Assembly (NCBI GenBank): GCA_027579435.1
Contig: JANBPK010000795.1
Span: forward strand, 1-53,216
Direction: 5' to 3'
Origin: Candolleomyces eurysporus
Lineage: Eukaryota; Basidiomycota; Agaricomycetes; Agaricales; Psathyrellaceae
Length of the DNA: 53,216 nucleotides
In this document: piece after piece, positions 1 to 12,772 of the stretch
How positions within the stretch are numbered: the stretch's first letter is position 1
How the letters are laid out: the number at the start of each line of letters is the position of its first letter
The notes under the pieces: model-generated
Seen by the model: only the letters and a program-made list of their open reading frames with translations
Told to the model about the DNA's origin: nothing
The model's database searches: none
Position numbers and translations under genes: made by a program

Positions 1-6
1 TTTCTC

Positions 7-15
7 TTTATATAG
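7..15 (+). promoter_or_regulatory. TATA-like element upstream of ABCC copy 1
   Basis: A TTTATATAG stretch lies about 257 bases before the proposed ATG of the first transporter gene. It is the only clear TATA-like run in the 271 bases before that gene. This is a sequence match only; the distance would require a long 5' leader. Confidence 0.2.
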
Positions 16-271
16 AGGCAGCCTAGAAGTTTATGACGTTGAAGGTTCCGCAGTCATGTTCTCTCCCACCAACACTGCGGGCTTCATTTGGTTGTCTTCT
101 CACATCAATATGTACATAACATACGGTCAACAGTAGCCGGACTGCAATAACCTTTCTCTATCTCTCGAAATACTGCGGTTTCTACACAGGATCTTCGGGC
201 CTTTGAACGCGACTCATCTTCCACCTACGCCTGCCATCCCAGGACCGATCCGACGCGTCGAGAGTTGGAGT

Positions 272-3200
272 ATGGATGGAATCGTCACTTTAGCGCGCAT
301 TATACAGATGGTCACCGGACAGAGATATCCTAATGACTTGCTCGATGGTGGTATGGACGGGGTGGAGTGAGTTTTGCTACGTATTCTTCGTTCGGTACAA
401 TGGGTTGATCGTGCTCCAGCATCCAGGGATATGTTCTCGTACCCTTGGCCCTGTCTCTACTCTCTGCAGGATATTTAATCTTACAAACCGGCCGAGGCTA
501 TTTGCTGAAATCTAGAAGAGGCTACCGCCCACTCACCACTGAGCCAGGGTCACCATTCGCTGCTTTTGAGCCTGAGGAACCGATTGGTATCGTCGCCCGA
601 AATGGGGGAGTCGTTATCTTTTCGTGGATGCTTGCGAGGGTGATAAGTTGCTTGGCTTTGGTAGGCCTCTCGGCATCACTCGTCCTTGAAGACGCGTCTC
701 GTACGGGTTGGAATCTCTTTAAAATCTCCTGGAGGGCACCTGAAGACTGCGTCAATCAGTCTCTACTGTTCTCAAATGTGAGCTCCCACCTTTGAGCCTG
801 CGAAATACATTAATGCGACGTTGTAACAGCTATATGTTCTCGTTCTCGCTGCATCGGCTCTAGTAGCCGTGAACTGGCGCAAGTGGATGATACGCCACAA
901 CATCGTGATCCTTCTCTCAGAATTGGCCGTCTATGCCTATCGGGATCTGTGGCCACTCGCCACAATCACAGGTCGACCTTCAGATATAAAAGAGGGATGG
1001 ATTCTTTGGACGAGAATCGGCACTTTGGTTTTCACAGCCTTACTTGTTCCTTTATGTATTCCAACTGTTTACAGTCCCGTCGATCCCAAGGTATCTCTCT
1101 CCGTGTTCTTGATCCGAAGTCTGCTGGGCTATGGCTCATATCTCTGCTTTGCCAGAGTCCTGCCGTAGAAGTCAATCCAGAGCAGACCGCCTCTATTCTA
1201 TCATTGGCAACTTTCACGTACCTCAGCCCGACGATTTCCGCTGCCAACAAAACGGTCCACCTTGGCCCAGATGAAATGCCTCCCATCTCTGACTACGATA
1301 CCGCTCAGGCGCTAGCGAAACGTTCTTTCCCGGTATGTAGATTTTGAGTGCAGTGTTGCCTGTACGATGATCACTCTAATATTTGCATTTATGATTAGAT
1401 TCTAGAATACGTCGAGCTACGGAAAGGGCGACACATCGGCTTTCCTCTCCTACGAGTGTTCGGTAAGTCCGCAAAACCGTCTGCCTGTCCGTGCTCCCAT
1501 TTACGAATATACCTCCGAGTTTCCAGCATCTGATTATCTAAAATCGTTAATCGCAATGACAGTTTACGCCCTCAGCCAATTTGCTGCTCCGCTAGCCATA
1601 AATCGACTTCTAACGTAAGTTCTCCGTCGACTGTCTCACCAACACAACACGGCTTCATACCCATGCATATATAACAGCATAGTAGAATCTGACGAACCCC
1701 AGACTGCCGGCGTCCGGCCATGGTTCTGGATCGCCTGTCTCTTCATTTTACCCGTCCTTGGCTCTATTGGTTTTCAATGTTACGCATCGACTATGACCCA
1801 CAGTTTAACACAAGCAGACTCTGTGTTGACGCAACTCATCTTTGGGTACAGTCTCCGGATGCGTAATATCAATTCCGTGATGGCAAGCACCAAAGCCTCA
1901 GGCGTGGGGTCAACTGACGCAGGGAGCTCGAGCAAGAAACGGTCGAAGACGCTATCGAGCTTGGAAGGGAAGTTGAACAACCTTGCAACTGTGGATCTGA
2001 ACAATATCGTTGCGGCGCGAGACCTTATCATAGTGTGTGAGTCTTCTGCTACCATCTATTCTCGAATTCCTTTTACCTATCTGTACATATCGCTGAAACA
2101 ACGATTGTTTCGTTTTTCCATTTTCAGTTTGGCAATTGCCTCTCCAAATGATCGTGTCTTCCATTTTTTTGTATTGGATTCTTGGATGGAGGTCAGTCTG
2201 GTCTCTCTTTCTGCTTAGGGTCGCTCAGGTCTTCTAATATTTGAATGAATTGTTCTCTGTTAGTGCGTTTGTCGGGCTGGGCCTGATGGTCGCTTTGATC
2301 CCTGTTCCGGGATATTTGGCAACCATGTTACGCAGTACGCAGGTTGAGAAGATGAGGAAGGTACGGGTGTCCGTGCTCGTATAACAGATAAATGCCTCTC
2401 ATCTAGCTTTTGCCAGACCGACAACAGGACACAGACGGTCACAGAATGTACGCTGAGCACAAGATTATTTAACTCTGTCTGTGATTTCATTGTTGATTCT
2501 GACTTATGTAGCTATGAGCGTTTTGAGAACGATCAAGATGTTTGGATGGGAAAGGAAGATCCAAGAGAAGATCGATCAAAGACGGGAAGAAGAGTTGTAT
2601 TGGGTGTGGAAGGGCAAAGTGTGTACCAAACCGTCTATCCTCGCGCAATGACTCCTTACTAAATAAGATCCATTCCGTTGCACACAGTTGCTCAATCTCT
2701 TCGTTCTTATGGTCACGTAAGTCGGCATTTGTCTCAACAAATGCTCCAAGAACCCCACAGTTCAACCTTTGCATAGTTATCTCATCCCGACAATCACAAT
2801 GCTGGCAACATACGGGACTGCCGCACTCGTTATGAAAATCGAGCTGACAGGTTCGATTCTTCCTCATGTCGTATGCGCCACGATTTTGCTGAAATATGTT
2901 ACATCGTAGCGTCCAAGATCTTTTCTAGCATGATCGTTTTCGACACCCTCCGGAGCGCAATGCAACGTGCCAACTACTATCTCGCTGCACTGGTCAGAGG
3001 CAAGGTCTCCCTTGATCGATTTGATGAATTCTTCAAGGAAACAACGACTCTCCCGTCAACGACCGACCCAAACTCAAGCGTGCGCGAGCCCTCTCCCTCC
3101 GATAACGGCAAGGTGTTTTTCAGGGATGCCAGTTTCTCTTGGACATCTGAAGTTAGCCCTGAGGTTGGCGGGTCGACGACACCTTCAAGCTGTCCGTTCA

Positions 3201-6200
3201 AGTTAACCGTTCCCGGCGAATTACAATTCATGGAGGGGAAGATAAACCTTATCATTGGTCCTACGTATGAGGTTACGTTTCAAAGTTATGTTGGCAAAAC
3301 ACTGAATGGACTATAGGGGCTCGGGAAAGACATCTCTTTTGATGGCGCTTCTGGGTGAGTTCCTTCAAGCTTACTGTCTGGGAAGGCTGGACTGTAGACT
3401 AATCGTAGCAATGTACCGATTTAGGCGAAATGAAATTCACACCTACCCACCCTGGTTCGGCTTTCAATCTCCCTCGCAGCAGAGGCGTTGCGCTCGCGGT
3501 GCAAGAATCTTGGGTTCAGAATGAAACTATTCGGGGGAACATCGTGTTCCACTCACCGTATGATGAGGAGCGGTATAAGAAGGGCACGTCTGTAGATATT
3601 ATTCTCTTGAATGGCTACTTACTGTTGGTTTAGTGCTATATCAATGCGCATTAGAACCCGACCTCGAATTATTCGAAGCTGGAGATTTGACTGAGGTCGG
3701 AGAGCGGGGTCTAACGCTGAGGTACGCCTTTTCCTCATGCTTTTTTCGTTCGTATTTGTTAACCCGAGGAACTTCAGTGGTGGTCAGAAGGTTTGATGCG
3801 CAATTAATACTTGCTAACGGTGGGCAGCAAATAACTCGAACTCCTATTAGGCACGATTGACCTTGGCCAGGGCAATATATTCCAGTGCCGAAATCATACT
3901 CCTCGACGATATCCTCGCGGCTTTGGATGTACATACGTACGTGGCTTTAGACGTTTCTCCTAGCTCTCTAATCTTACTCAAGAAATTTCTCTGCAGTGCG
4001 AAATGGATTGTCAACAAATGCCTGAAAGGAGACCTTGTCGCAAGCCGAACCGTTCTGTTGGTCGTGAGTAGTTCCGTTACTTGGGTACAATTAATGCAAG
4101 GCTGAGTGCAGACGTAGACGCATAACGTCGCTTTGGCTCGTCCCATCGCGGATTTTGCCGTTTCCATCAGCGTAGATGGTGTTGTCACTAGCCATCCTGG
4201 CGATGCGCTCGAAGCCCTCTTCGGGGAAGAAGAGCCTGGTGTTACCCTTGAAAGTGAACTTACAGAATGCAAGAAAAGCGACCGACACGTCCCAAGTGAA
4301 GCCAGTTTTATGAAAAAACCAGCGGAAGATGCCAAAAGAAAGAGCGGCAAGTTGATCATAGCGGAAGAAATCCACCGCGGGCATATCGGCTGGAAAGCGA
4401 TGAAACTGTTCTTCGAGTCTCTGGGCGGTGATCACCCCATTCGGTTCTTCTCTCTCTGGCTCGCAGGTCATTTCATCTCGTACTGTATGGTCAGCTTCAA
4501 TCTATGGTTCCTGGGATACTGGGGCTCGCAGTATGAACACCACCACACAGACGAAGTCCCTGTTGTCCGGTGAGTAATAGCATTTACTACGACATGTAGT
4601 TCGGGAGCTTGGCGGTTGACGTTGGTTGACAGGTATCTGGGGACATATGTGGGGTTGACGTTACTCTTCTTCACGATCTGTTCAAGCAAAGACTTCTGGT
4701 TCATACTTGGCACGATGAGAGCCTCCAGATATATTCATAAAATCCTGACTGCGTCTGTGTTAGGGGCTACTCTGAGGTCCGTTGATTTTCTTACTCCGGC
4801 CGCGTTTGCATCTACTCAGATTTAATACAATCATCTGGCGACACAGATGGCTAGACGAAACACCTGTCTCCCGGGTTATCACCCGGATGACCCAAGATAT
4901 CCAGTCTATCGACGGAGCTCTCATGCTCAACGCTGAGAATTTTGTCAACTTGATACTCCTCGTTATCGTTGACCTGGTCTCTGCAGTGCTGTTTGTGCCA
5001 TTGTTCTTGCTGCCTGGTCTATTTGTCGCGGGTCTTGGAATGTACATTGGGGCTCGATACATGAGAGCACAGCTCTCCGTTAAACGGGAAATGAGGTGAG
5101 TTTCGTGTAACCTCTCAGTCCTGTTCTCCTCCTCACGTGCAACGTCTAGTAATGCGAAGGCTCCGGTGCTCTCTCACTTTAGCGCAGCAATGGCTGGACT
5201 AGGTGATCGCTCTGAAATAAGGTCCTGAACAGCATGTTGACGGCTTTTTTATAGTGTCAATCCGAGCCTACGGAGTAGAGGCAGAATTCAAAAAGGAATT
5301 ACAAAGCCGACTCGACCATTATGTCCGCATGGCGCGTTTAAACTACGATCTCAACCGATGGATTGGGATTCGTCTCGACTCGCTCGGAGCCACTTTCACA
5401 GCGTCTTTGGCTGCATACTTGACTTACGCCAGTACCATCAATGCAGCAAATGTGGGGTTCTCCTTGAACCGAGCCGTCGAGTTCACTTCGATGATTTTGT
5501 ATGTTGTGCGAGTGTTCAACTTGTTCCAAGTTGAGGCCAACAGGTTTGTTACCAATAGTTCCCACCGAACTACGGAGATTGATCGAACTTTCTCTGGCGA
5601 AATGTAGCCTTGAAAGGATTGCGTCTTATGTGGAGATAGAGCAAGAACCGAAGCCGACGGAGAGAGCAAAGCCTCCTGCTTCTTGGCCCACAAGCGGGGA
5701 AATCCGAGTTGAGAACCTGACTGCGCGATATTCAAAGGTACGTACCGCTGCATCTCACNATTGGGTCGCTCTAACCTTCGGACCAACAGAGTGGGCCTGC
5801 CGTACTTCACAACTTGTCATTCAATATTCATACTGGAGAACGCATTGGGGTCGTCGGGAGAACTGGAAGTGGAAAGGTGCGTGTTCTTCGCACCCGGAAC
5901 TGGATACAACGGTGAAGCTCCTCAATTCAGAGTTCCCTGACGTTGGCATTGCTGCGGTGCATTCTTACTGATGGGACAGTCTACTTCGACGGGCTGGCGA
6001 CAAAAGAAATTAACCTTGAGAACCTGCGATCAAACATAACAATCATCCCTCAATCGGTATGCCCATTTGTATTCACCGTATGTAATGCTGAGTGTGCTCT
6101 TAGCCCGAATTACTGAGCGGTCAGAGGCCAGCTCCTTGACTTCAACGCTCTTGACGCTTACTCGTTGTATATCTAGGAGCCCTCCGATACAACCTAGATC

Positions 6201-6925
6201 CGTTCAACGAGTACGACGATGCCACTCTCAACGCAGCTCTGAAAGCATCTGGCTTGTATGCCTTGCACACTGACACAGGGGTGGAAGGTCGCCTTGGCCT
6301 AGACACTGCCATTTCTAGCAACGGATCGAATATATCGGCAGGTCAACGTCAAATCATAGCGCTGGCAAGGGCCATTGTGAGGTCCAGTAAACTTTTAATA
6401 CTTGATGAAGGTTCGTGCTCCTTGGGACATGTCAATCAATTACGAATTTTGATGACCCTTCCTTGCTTATAGCCACNTCCGCAATAGGTTTGTTCCTCAA
6501 ATAGGAAGATTGATGGGTGGAATCATGCCTCATTCTCTCTTTCCAGACCANNAAACGGACGCCATAATTCAGAATACACTACGGACAGAGCTTGGACGCG
6601 ATGTTACCGTGTTAACGATCGCTCACCGGCTNCAAACGATTATGGATGCAGATAAAATTGTAAGTTTCGCCGACCATCATTGTTTGCAAGCTTATAGATG
6701 CTGACGACACAATCGTTAGATGGTTTTGGAGGGTGGCCGCATCGTAAGAACCAATCCTTTGACATTTCTATTCTTTTTCTCACTGATGATCAGACTGAAT
6801 TTGCAACACCTGCGGAGTTATTGGGGAAGGACAAGAGCGTGTTTAAAGCGATGGTCGACGAGAGCGGTGATAAGGGTCGGTTGTATGACGTTGCGGAGCG
6901 GAAAGCAGGCACCTNNAGTTGTTGA
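272..6925 (+). CDS. ABCC-family (MRP-type) ABC transporter, copy 1; 34 exons, about 1557 aa
   Basis: ATP-driven membrane exporter of the ABCC/MRP family, whose members move organic anions, glutathione conjugates and drugs across plasma or vacuolar membrane. My 34 exons sum to 4674 nt, exactly 1558 codons. Order: N-terminal membrane domain (about 1-330), TMD1, NBD1, linker with KSGKLIIAEEI (about 960), TMD2 with [19 protein letters not shown]2. NBD1 has Walker A GPTGSGKT (718-725), signature SGGQ (815-818) and Walker B LLDD (836-839), with Asp where the catalytic Glu would be, as usual for ABCC NBD1. NBD2 has GRTGSGKS (1332-1339), ISAGQ (1438-1442), LILDE (1459-1463), D-loop ATSAID (1464-1469) and IAHR (1493-1496). 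Microexons lie at 3778-3790, 6104-6119 and 6473-6487. The intron starting at 3584 has a GC donor. The ATG at 272 is the first in frame with exon 2; 308 is an alternative. Ns near the 3' end leave a few residues unknown. It is the most diverged of the four copies and no break was seen. Confidence 0.93.
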
Positions 6926-9289
6926 TCTGTAAACCCTAGATGTTTATTTTCCACCCTGTTTCATTGATCCTCNTCTCTTTTTGTAGTCTCTCGCTAGGAA
7001 GAGAGTAGAAGTTTATCCCGATGTGAAGGCATGACTGCCACACTCTCCTTAGTGTGTCGTGTATGCTCGCTTGGGCTTCACGTCAAGTGAACTGGGAAAT
7101 TTGATGACCATTCCAGGAAAGTGATCCAAGCCAAGTCAAACAAACGCGTCGCCAGGCCGATCACGCGATGCGACTCCCTCGGCATTGCGAGCCGAATGGG
7201 CGCCATGAACCCCCTCGAGGAGGATGGCTGCCGCAGCCACTGGCCAGGGGGGCCGCGTAAACCAGGGTGGAGTTCAGGCTTGGAAAGGGTAGTACTTGGC
7301 TGAGCGGGTGCGTGGTGATATCGCAAATTACCTTCTACAATGGAATGAACCTTATACCTNTTGNAATTCAAATGGTGGCGGTCGGTCACTACACCAGACT
7401 GCGTAGAGTGACTTGCCTTCCCTGGTGAAGGTATAGCGCATTTGAAAGCTCTTTCCAAAGTCGGCAGTCCTTGGCTTCACACTCGAATGTTTTAATGAAA
7501 AACACAAGGCAAAAGAAACAACTCCGCCGCCTGCGGCCTGTGCAGCAGTAGGGAAATTAGCCTTTTTCCGACGGTACGTGCAGNGAATATTTGACACGGA
7601 ATGATCGCAGTGCTCCAGCAGTTGCCATATACTGCCCCGACCTCATGGGCCTCTTCANTTAGTCACAGAGATCCAGATGTGAAGAGGACATCGAAGCTTA
7701 AATGTTGTGATTGGTTTCCGAAATCCGCTGATACGACGGGATAGCTCACTGTAAAAGGCAGGCTTTGCCTCAGCAGATGATCATGGGTGTAGCGTGAACA
7801 ATGTTGTCAACGGACAGCTTTCCCCTCGAAAAAAGAGCTTCTATGACCCGGGGTCGACCCTGGAAGACGGCGCTTCGCCACGAACTCTTCGATTTCGCCA
7901 GGGGTCCATCGTCATGATTGAATTTCGAGAGGTGATCGACAGTCGATGGTTAGCCAACGCAAGCGATAACCTTTTGCAAACAATCGCTGAGAGGTTGGAT
8001 AGCCCCTTCACACCAATACACTCTGAAACGTGAGTGCAAAAGTCCGATTTCTCGGACTTCCTTGTCACTGCATTCATCACAGGATGTATGGCATTGCTAC
8101 AGAGGAAGAAGTAAAGGTTACGTACCGTTACAATCATGGCTCTCTCTGTACATGAGGGAACGGGGTCAGGAGAAACATTCTTGTCAATCTCCCAGGTTTG
8201 GCTTTGACGAGCGACCTTCGGACGGCCGTAGAGCGGTAAATTGTACNTGTTTGAGCCTAGCATATGCCANCTTTCTGACAGGTTTCCCCGCCTGTGTGGT
8301 GTGATTGCAGCACCGTGAAGAGAAGTACTGTTAGAGAGACATAAACAGGCCCCAGCGCGATAAGTTAGANGCCCTGGAGGACGTGGAGAAATNGCATGCA
8401 TCACACGAGCGACTGAGCTTGCAAGACATCGACANGNGNACAACCAAGTGTAGCATGCCTTGGAAAGAGAACTGCGTCAGTGGATATAGGCCGTTGAAAT
8501 CCGGAGAGCGAACCGTGTTTGGAGAGATTCCCCGTTGAAGGGAGATAAACTGGTTGATCGATATCCATCCAGNCATAACGTCAGCCATTAAATAAGGTAG
8601 ACATGTAAAATGAAGAGGAAAGGATAGACATGATCAAAAGGAATTTTCAACCCTGAGTGAACGTGAAGCTTCTAGCGACCAATCGCTTTGGATACTATCC
8701 CTGAGTATCTGTCTGGGCCTGCAACGGAGGGTAATTCAGTACGATTCACCTGAAATCACTTGCTTGCTCAGCAAATCGGGAGTATTTCAATTGCAATTCT
8801 CTGCAATTGGGTCCATGCGGTGAGAGCGGAGACATGCCATTTCTGGTTTCGAAGCTTTCATCAAAAGATTCAAAACAAGATCATCATCCTTGTAAGCACA
8901 GATCCAGATCCGTACCCGAGCTACGCACCTCGACATGGTCACAAAGCAGCCTGGAGAAAGGCCAACTTTCNTGTATTGATGCCCTAGGGTCACTTTTCTG
9001 CCAAATTGAAGGCAACCCCGATCTAAGTGGTGATAGACATCCACTCTCCAAATCCGAGACTACGCCAGGAGGAGTCCCTGAAAAGGGGATACCATAATGA
9101 ACCTACAATAACCGTAGGCGCCATGGGAAGAAATATCAATATCCGTAGCATGAGAAACACAGCCTGACAAGTGCAAACTTCCATGAATGGGCTTTCCTTG
9201 AGTATATCTTCCCTCGTCGAAGCAGGGACTGCACGCGTAGCTGCCAGCTAAGGCCCTCCTCCGAATCTCACGCGGCTTTCCCCCAGGAC
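6926..9289. other. Intergenic stretch with no recognised gene
   Basis: About 2.4 kb with scattered N bases between transporter copy 1 and the first regulator. No family could be recognised on either strand. The only hint of coding is a two-exon open frame near 7755-8120, listed separately. A minus-strand open frame at 7841-8443 overlaps it and contains many Ns, so it is not supported. Confidence 0.5.
7755..8121 (+). CDS. Possible small unrecognised coding region (partial)
   Basis: An open frame runs from just after a TAA at 7752 to 8030. It is followed by a plausible intron (GTGAG donor at 8031, CACAG acceptor ending at 8082). A short in-frame exon then reads MYGIATEEEVK. The translation includes FREVIDSRWLANASDN and LLQTIAERLDSPF, which look like ordinary protein rather than low-complexity shadow. 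No upstream ATG is in frame close by; an internal ATG lies at about 7914. I do not recognise the family. It could be a leftover piece of a decayed gene or chance. Confidence 0.2.
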
Positions 9290-12200
9290 ATGGCNTCAAN
9301 CTCGTCCTCTCCTGCCGCCTTTGACCAGCAGCGACCCCTGAAACGACCGAGAAGCGCACAAGATGGGCAACAGCCCCCACCTGGACAAGTCATCGACCAC
9401 ATATTTATCGCAGATGGAGTAACATCGACCAAAAAGGCAGGGGTGAAGAAGGTGAGTTGGACCATCTGTGACTTTTGCCCAGCTTTTGAGTTGAANTCCT
9501 TCCCTTGAAGACCCCGCTTTCCTGTTGCGAATGCCGTCGGTGAGTTCCATGAAACATGGTCGTTNTAGCCCGGGAGAACTTAGCGGACGAATGGCGGTGT
9601 AGATTGAAGCTCAAGGTCCGTCATGGTCGATCATGAATGTGTNGTCCCCGTCTGACTCTGAATCGTTCGGAAAAGTGCGACCGCAATTTCCCTTGTGCTT
9701 CGTGCAAAGTGAGAAACCATTTCTTTGGTGCTCGCNCTCTTCCATTGAAACGTTTTGCTTCAGAAGCGAGGATGTGCAGAGATATGCCCAACAGGTAGGC
9801 AAATCTCCTCGCNGATCCTTATTCCGGAAGTTTATTTTTATTTTCNGTAGGTGTCCTGGTTTCTGGCAAGGGCACGAGGTTTATCCTCGCCAATACAGAA
9901 CAGCTGCATGGCAAGATCCACGAAATGAGCGAACGGATTCGCGTTCTAGAAGATGCTCTAGGCAGTACTCATCGAAAGTATGAAGGGCATATTCGAAGCT
10001 GTCCAAGTCAAGAACAATACGCAAGCGTCGATGACGAGGAAGCCGAAGATCAGGCCCCTAGTCATCCACTCTTGCAACCGGAACTGCTGAATATCAAGAG
10101 CACTATGGGTCTGTACACTGCATCTGGTACTTCTCAAGGCAACGGCAAGCCGCCTGAGCTTGCTTCTGGCCAAAGGTCTGGTGGACAGGCAATGGACGTC
10201 GATCTTTCTTCTGATCGGGAGCGTGCATCCAGCGAGGATACCATCACGGTTCCCGACGTCCACTCAGGAGATCAGGTATGTCTTCCTGAACAATTCCATT
10301 TTGCTCCACGACTCCGCTCATCGTCCCTTCTCCGATGACAGAGAACCCTGAAGGATGGNACGTCTAGACCAAGCTCTTCGCATCTCTCAGGACAAGTAGC
10401 TCGATTCAGCAATGCATTTCCTGTGTCCTCTCCTCTCCTCGCTTATTCTCCAACGAGTGAGGTGCAAGGAACTCGTCGGAAGGATGATTATAAGAATCTC
10501 GCTCTCCGTGAGTACATACGTGGACAGCTTCCTTCGAGAGAGGAAGCNGAATACCTTTGGGNGCANGCAAATAGAAACGCTCTCTGGCAGTAAGATNCCT
10601 TTCTTGNCNTCGTCTTCCGCCCTCTCCATCTAATTACCTTCGTCGACAGGTATAGCCCCCATTCTTCGCCGACGTTTTTCACTATTCTTATCAACCACGT
10701 GTACACGTCGAGCGTCACTGAACTGTGCACGCGAAGATTGGCTCTCCTTCTCATGATTTTGGCTGTTGGATGCCATGTCGACCTAAATGAGCGACCTGGG
10801 CAAAATCCCAACGGGAGGTCAGACATCGAAGAGAAAAGCCAGGTCGCGGAACACTATCATCAGCTGGGAAGGGCTTCTCTGTGCGANATTCCTATTATGG
10901 AGGAAACCAATGTGGACGTGGTGCTGGCTTTGTTCTGGGAAATGTGGTATCTACTCGTATTTTCCGACAAGAAGAAGTCAGCCGGGTACGCCTGGGGGCT
11001 CATGGGACTCACCGTCAAACTAGCCCAAAGTGTATGTCATCGCTTCTTTTTTAGCTGTACAAGAAGCACTAACTCAGTTTCAGATTGGTCTTCGTGAGTC
11101 AAAGGTCACGGTCATGGGAGCCGGTTCCCTGATGTTCTCACTTCCCCTCAGATCGCAACACGGGCAAGGTCAAAGTGATCCCCGAAGAGGTTGAGAAACG
11201 AAGGTTCTTGTTCTGGGAATTGTTATCCCTCGACGCCCGTCTGGTGAGTGCTTTGTGCGATGATGGAGACGTNNTTTGACACAGCAAGTAGTCACTCTCA
11301 CTCGGCAGACCCCCGTCGCTGACCCTCAATCATGTTGACTCTGAGCGACCTACCTACCTTCCCAGCGAGGGGGTGGATCTAGCCAACAGCTCACACCATT
11401 GTGCGTGTATTCCGTATTCGAGCCAATCATTTCTCATTCTTTGTATTAGATCTGGAATGGAGCCACACCTTCTATATCCATTGCATGACACCGGTACTAG
11501 AGGCGATATCTCAGCCTTCGAGCCATTTGGGCTACCAGTCGATCCTTGACCTCGACCGTCGAATCCGAGACTTCCCAATCCCCGAGTATCTCAAGCATTG
11601 TAACGGATACGAATCTCGTGCGGTGATGATGCAGAAGGGTGCCGTATCGATGATTCTGGAAACAGGTAGAGTTCACTTTTTCTTCTATCAGAACATCAAC
11701 TGACACTGGGAACGAAGTGTTATTGCAGCTGCACCGAACTTACTTTATTCGTGCAGTCAGCGGATTCGATGAAGCCTTTAACAGGACACATAGATTCGCA
11801 CCATCGGTGGTGGCCGTTGTCCTCAGTGCATCACGCATGATCGCAGCAGTTCAGGATCTCTATCGACGAGAACCACAATTGACTTCGCGAATACTAGGTT
11901 TTTGGAGTAATGCTTTTTCTTGTGCCGTAAGTTTAAAATGGCATGTCTGATGTTCGGAATTTGTCACTGAAGTTCTGATCCAGTTCGCGCTTTCGGTGTT
12001 GGTCTGCCGAGCGCCATTTACCTGCTTAACTCCAGCGGCGTTGCAGGAACTCGAGCGAGCTCGGATTTTGTTCCGAACTGCGAAGGACATTTGCCCCCGA
12101 GCGTTACAGGTTCTTGTAAGCTTGCCTTTGATCTGCTCGTAGGTGCCGTATTGATGAATTTCCTTCCAGCCGGTCATGGAATCTATGGTTGACAAGGCCA

Positions 12201-12772
12201 ACGATATTTACAATCGTTGGCTCACCGGTCACGACATCCCGACTATGATTCTACGGCACACAATAGACAACGGCAAAGCTGCCAACGGACCCCCACCCGA
12301 TCCATTCGCCCCGGCCCACTCCAGTCTGGCTCAGTGCATCGTCGAATCCCATGAAAGAGCTCGAATCCTTTCACCGCTGCGAAAGCCCTGCGCCTGCTCC
12401 GCGTCGGTTGCTAAACACTGCCCACCGTCTCATTCTTGGGCACCTCCCCCAGAAGTGTCTACTCAACACCCAGTTCTCCCCGGAGAAGCCCCGGTTCTAT
12501 ACACAAACGGTGGATACAACTCATTCAGTCGGCAAACTGGTTACGAGAATGGTCATCACGCGCGCTCACATCCGTCAAACATGCCACCTGCATGGGGCGA
12601 AGGGTTGTACACTCGTACACTTCTTCCGAGGGATGGGCCAGCCCTTCCTATCCCCCCACCGATATCATCGACTTTATCACCGGCCTCCAAGATGGCCGTG
12701 TTTGATACTCTTAACTTTGACCTCGGCGCAATAAACTCGAGCTCGGAGCAGAATTGGATAGCATTTTTCTAA
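9290..12772 (+). CDS. Zn2Cys6 transcription factor 1 with fungal-specific regulatory domain; 15 exons, about 897 aa
   Basis: Predicted nuclear DNA-binding regulator. The exons sum to 2694 nt (898 codons). The binuclear zinc cluster is at about residues 59-87: C59, C62, C69, C75, C78, C87, with the extra C83 typical of basidiomycete members. It is spread over four exons, including a 13 nt exon at 9603-9615. A basic stretch precedes it (KRPRSAQ). A heptad-like segment follows (TEQLHGKIHEMSERIRVLED) and suits dimerisation. The middle-homology region (PF04082-type) includes RRLALLLMILAVG, a 10 nt exon at 11084-11093 giving IGLH, EKRRFLFWELLSLDARL and SLSLGRPPS. The C-terminal tail is Pro/Ser-rich. 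Its closest relative in the window is the next gene, which it precedes in the same direction by 783 bases. Ns leave a few residues open. The target genes are unknown. The ATG at 9290 gives the longest consistent first exon. Confidence 0.88.

Noticed and set aside
272..6925. Copy 1 broken into about twenty short open frames, suggesting a pseudogene
   Set aside because: Once introns are assigned, 34 exons join in phase to exactly 1558 codons with all ABC motifs present; the short frames are normal exons.
7841..8443. 200-codon open frame on the minus strand
   Set aside because: It contains several Ns, has no recognisable motif, and overlaps a more protein-like frame on the plus strand.
12351..12734. 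Separate open frames within the end of regulator 1
   Set aside because: They are shadows of the last exon of regulator 1, which reads through to 12772 in its own frame.
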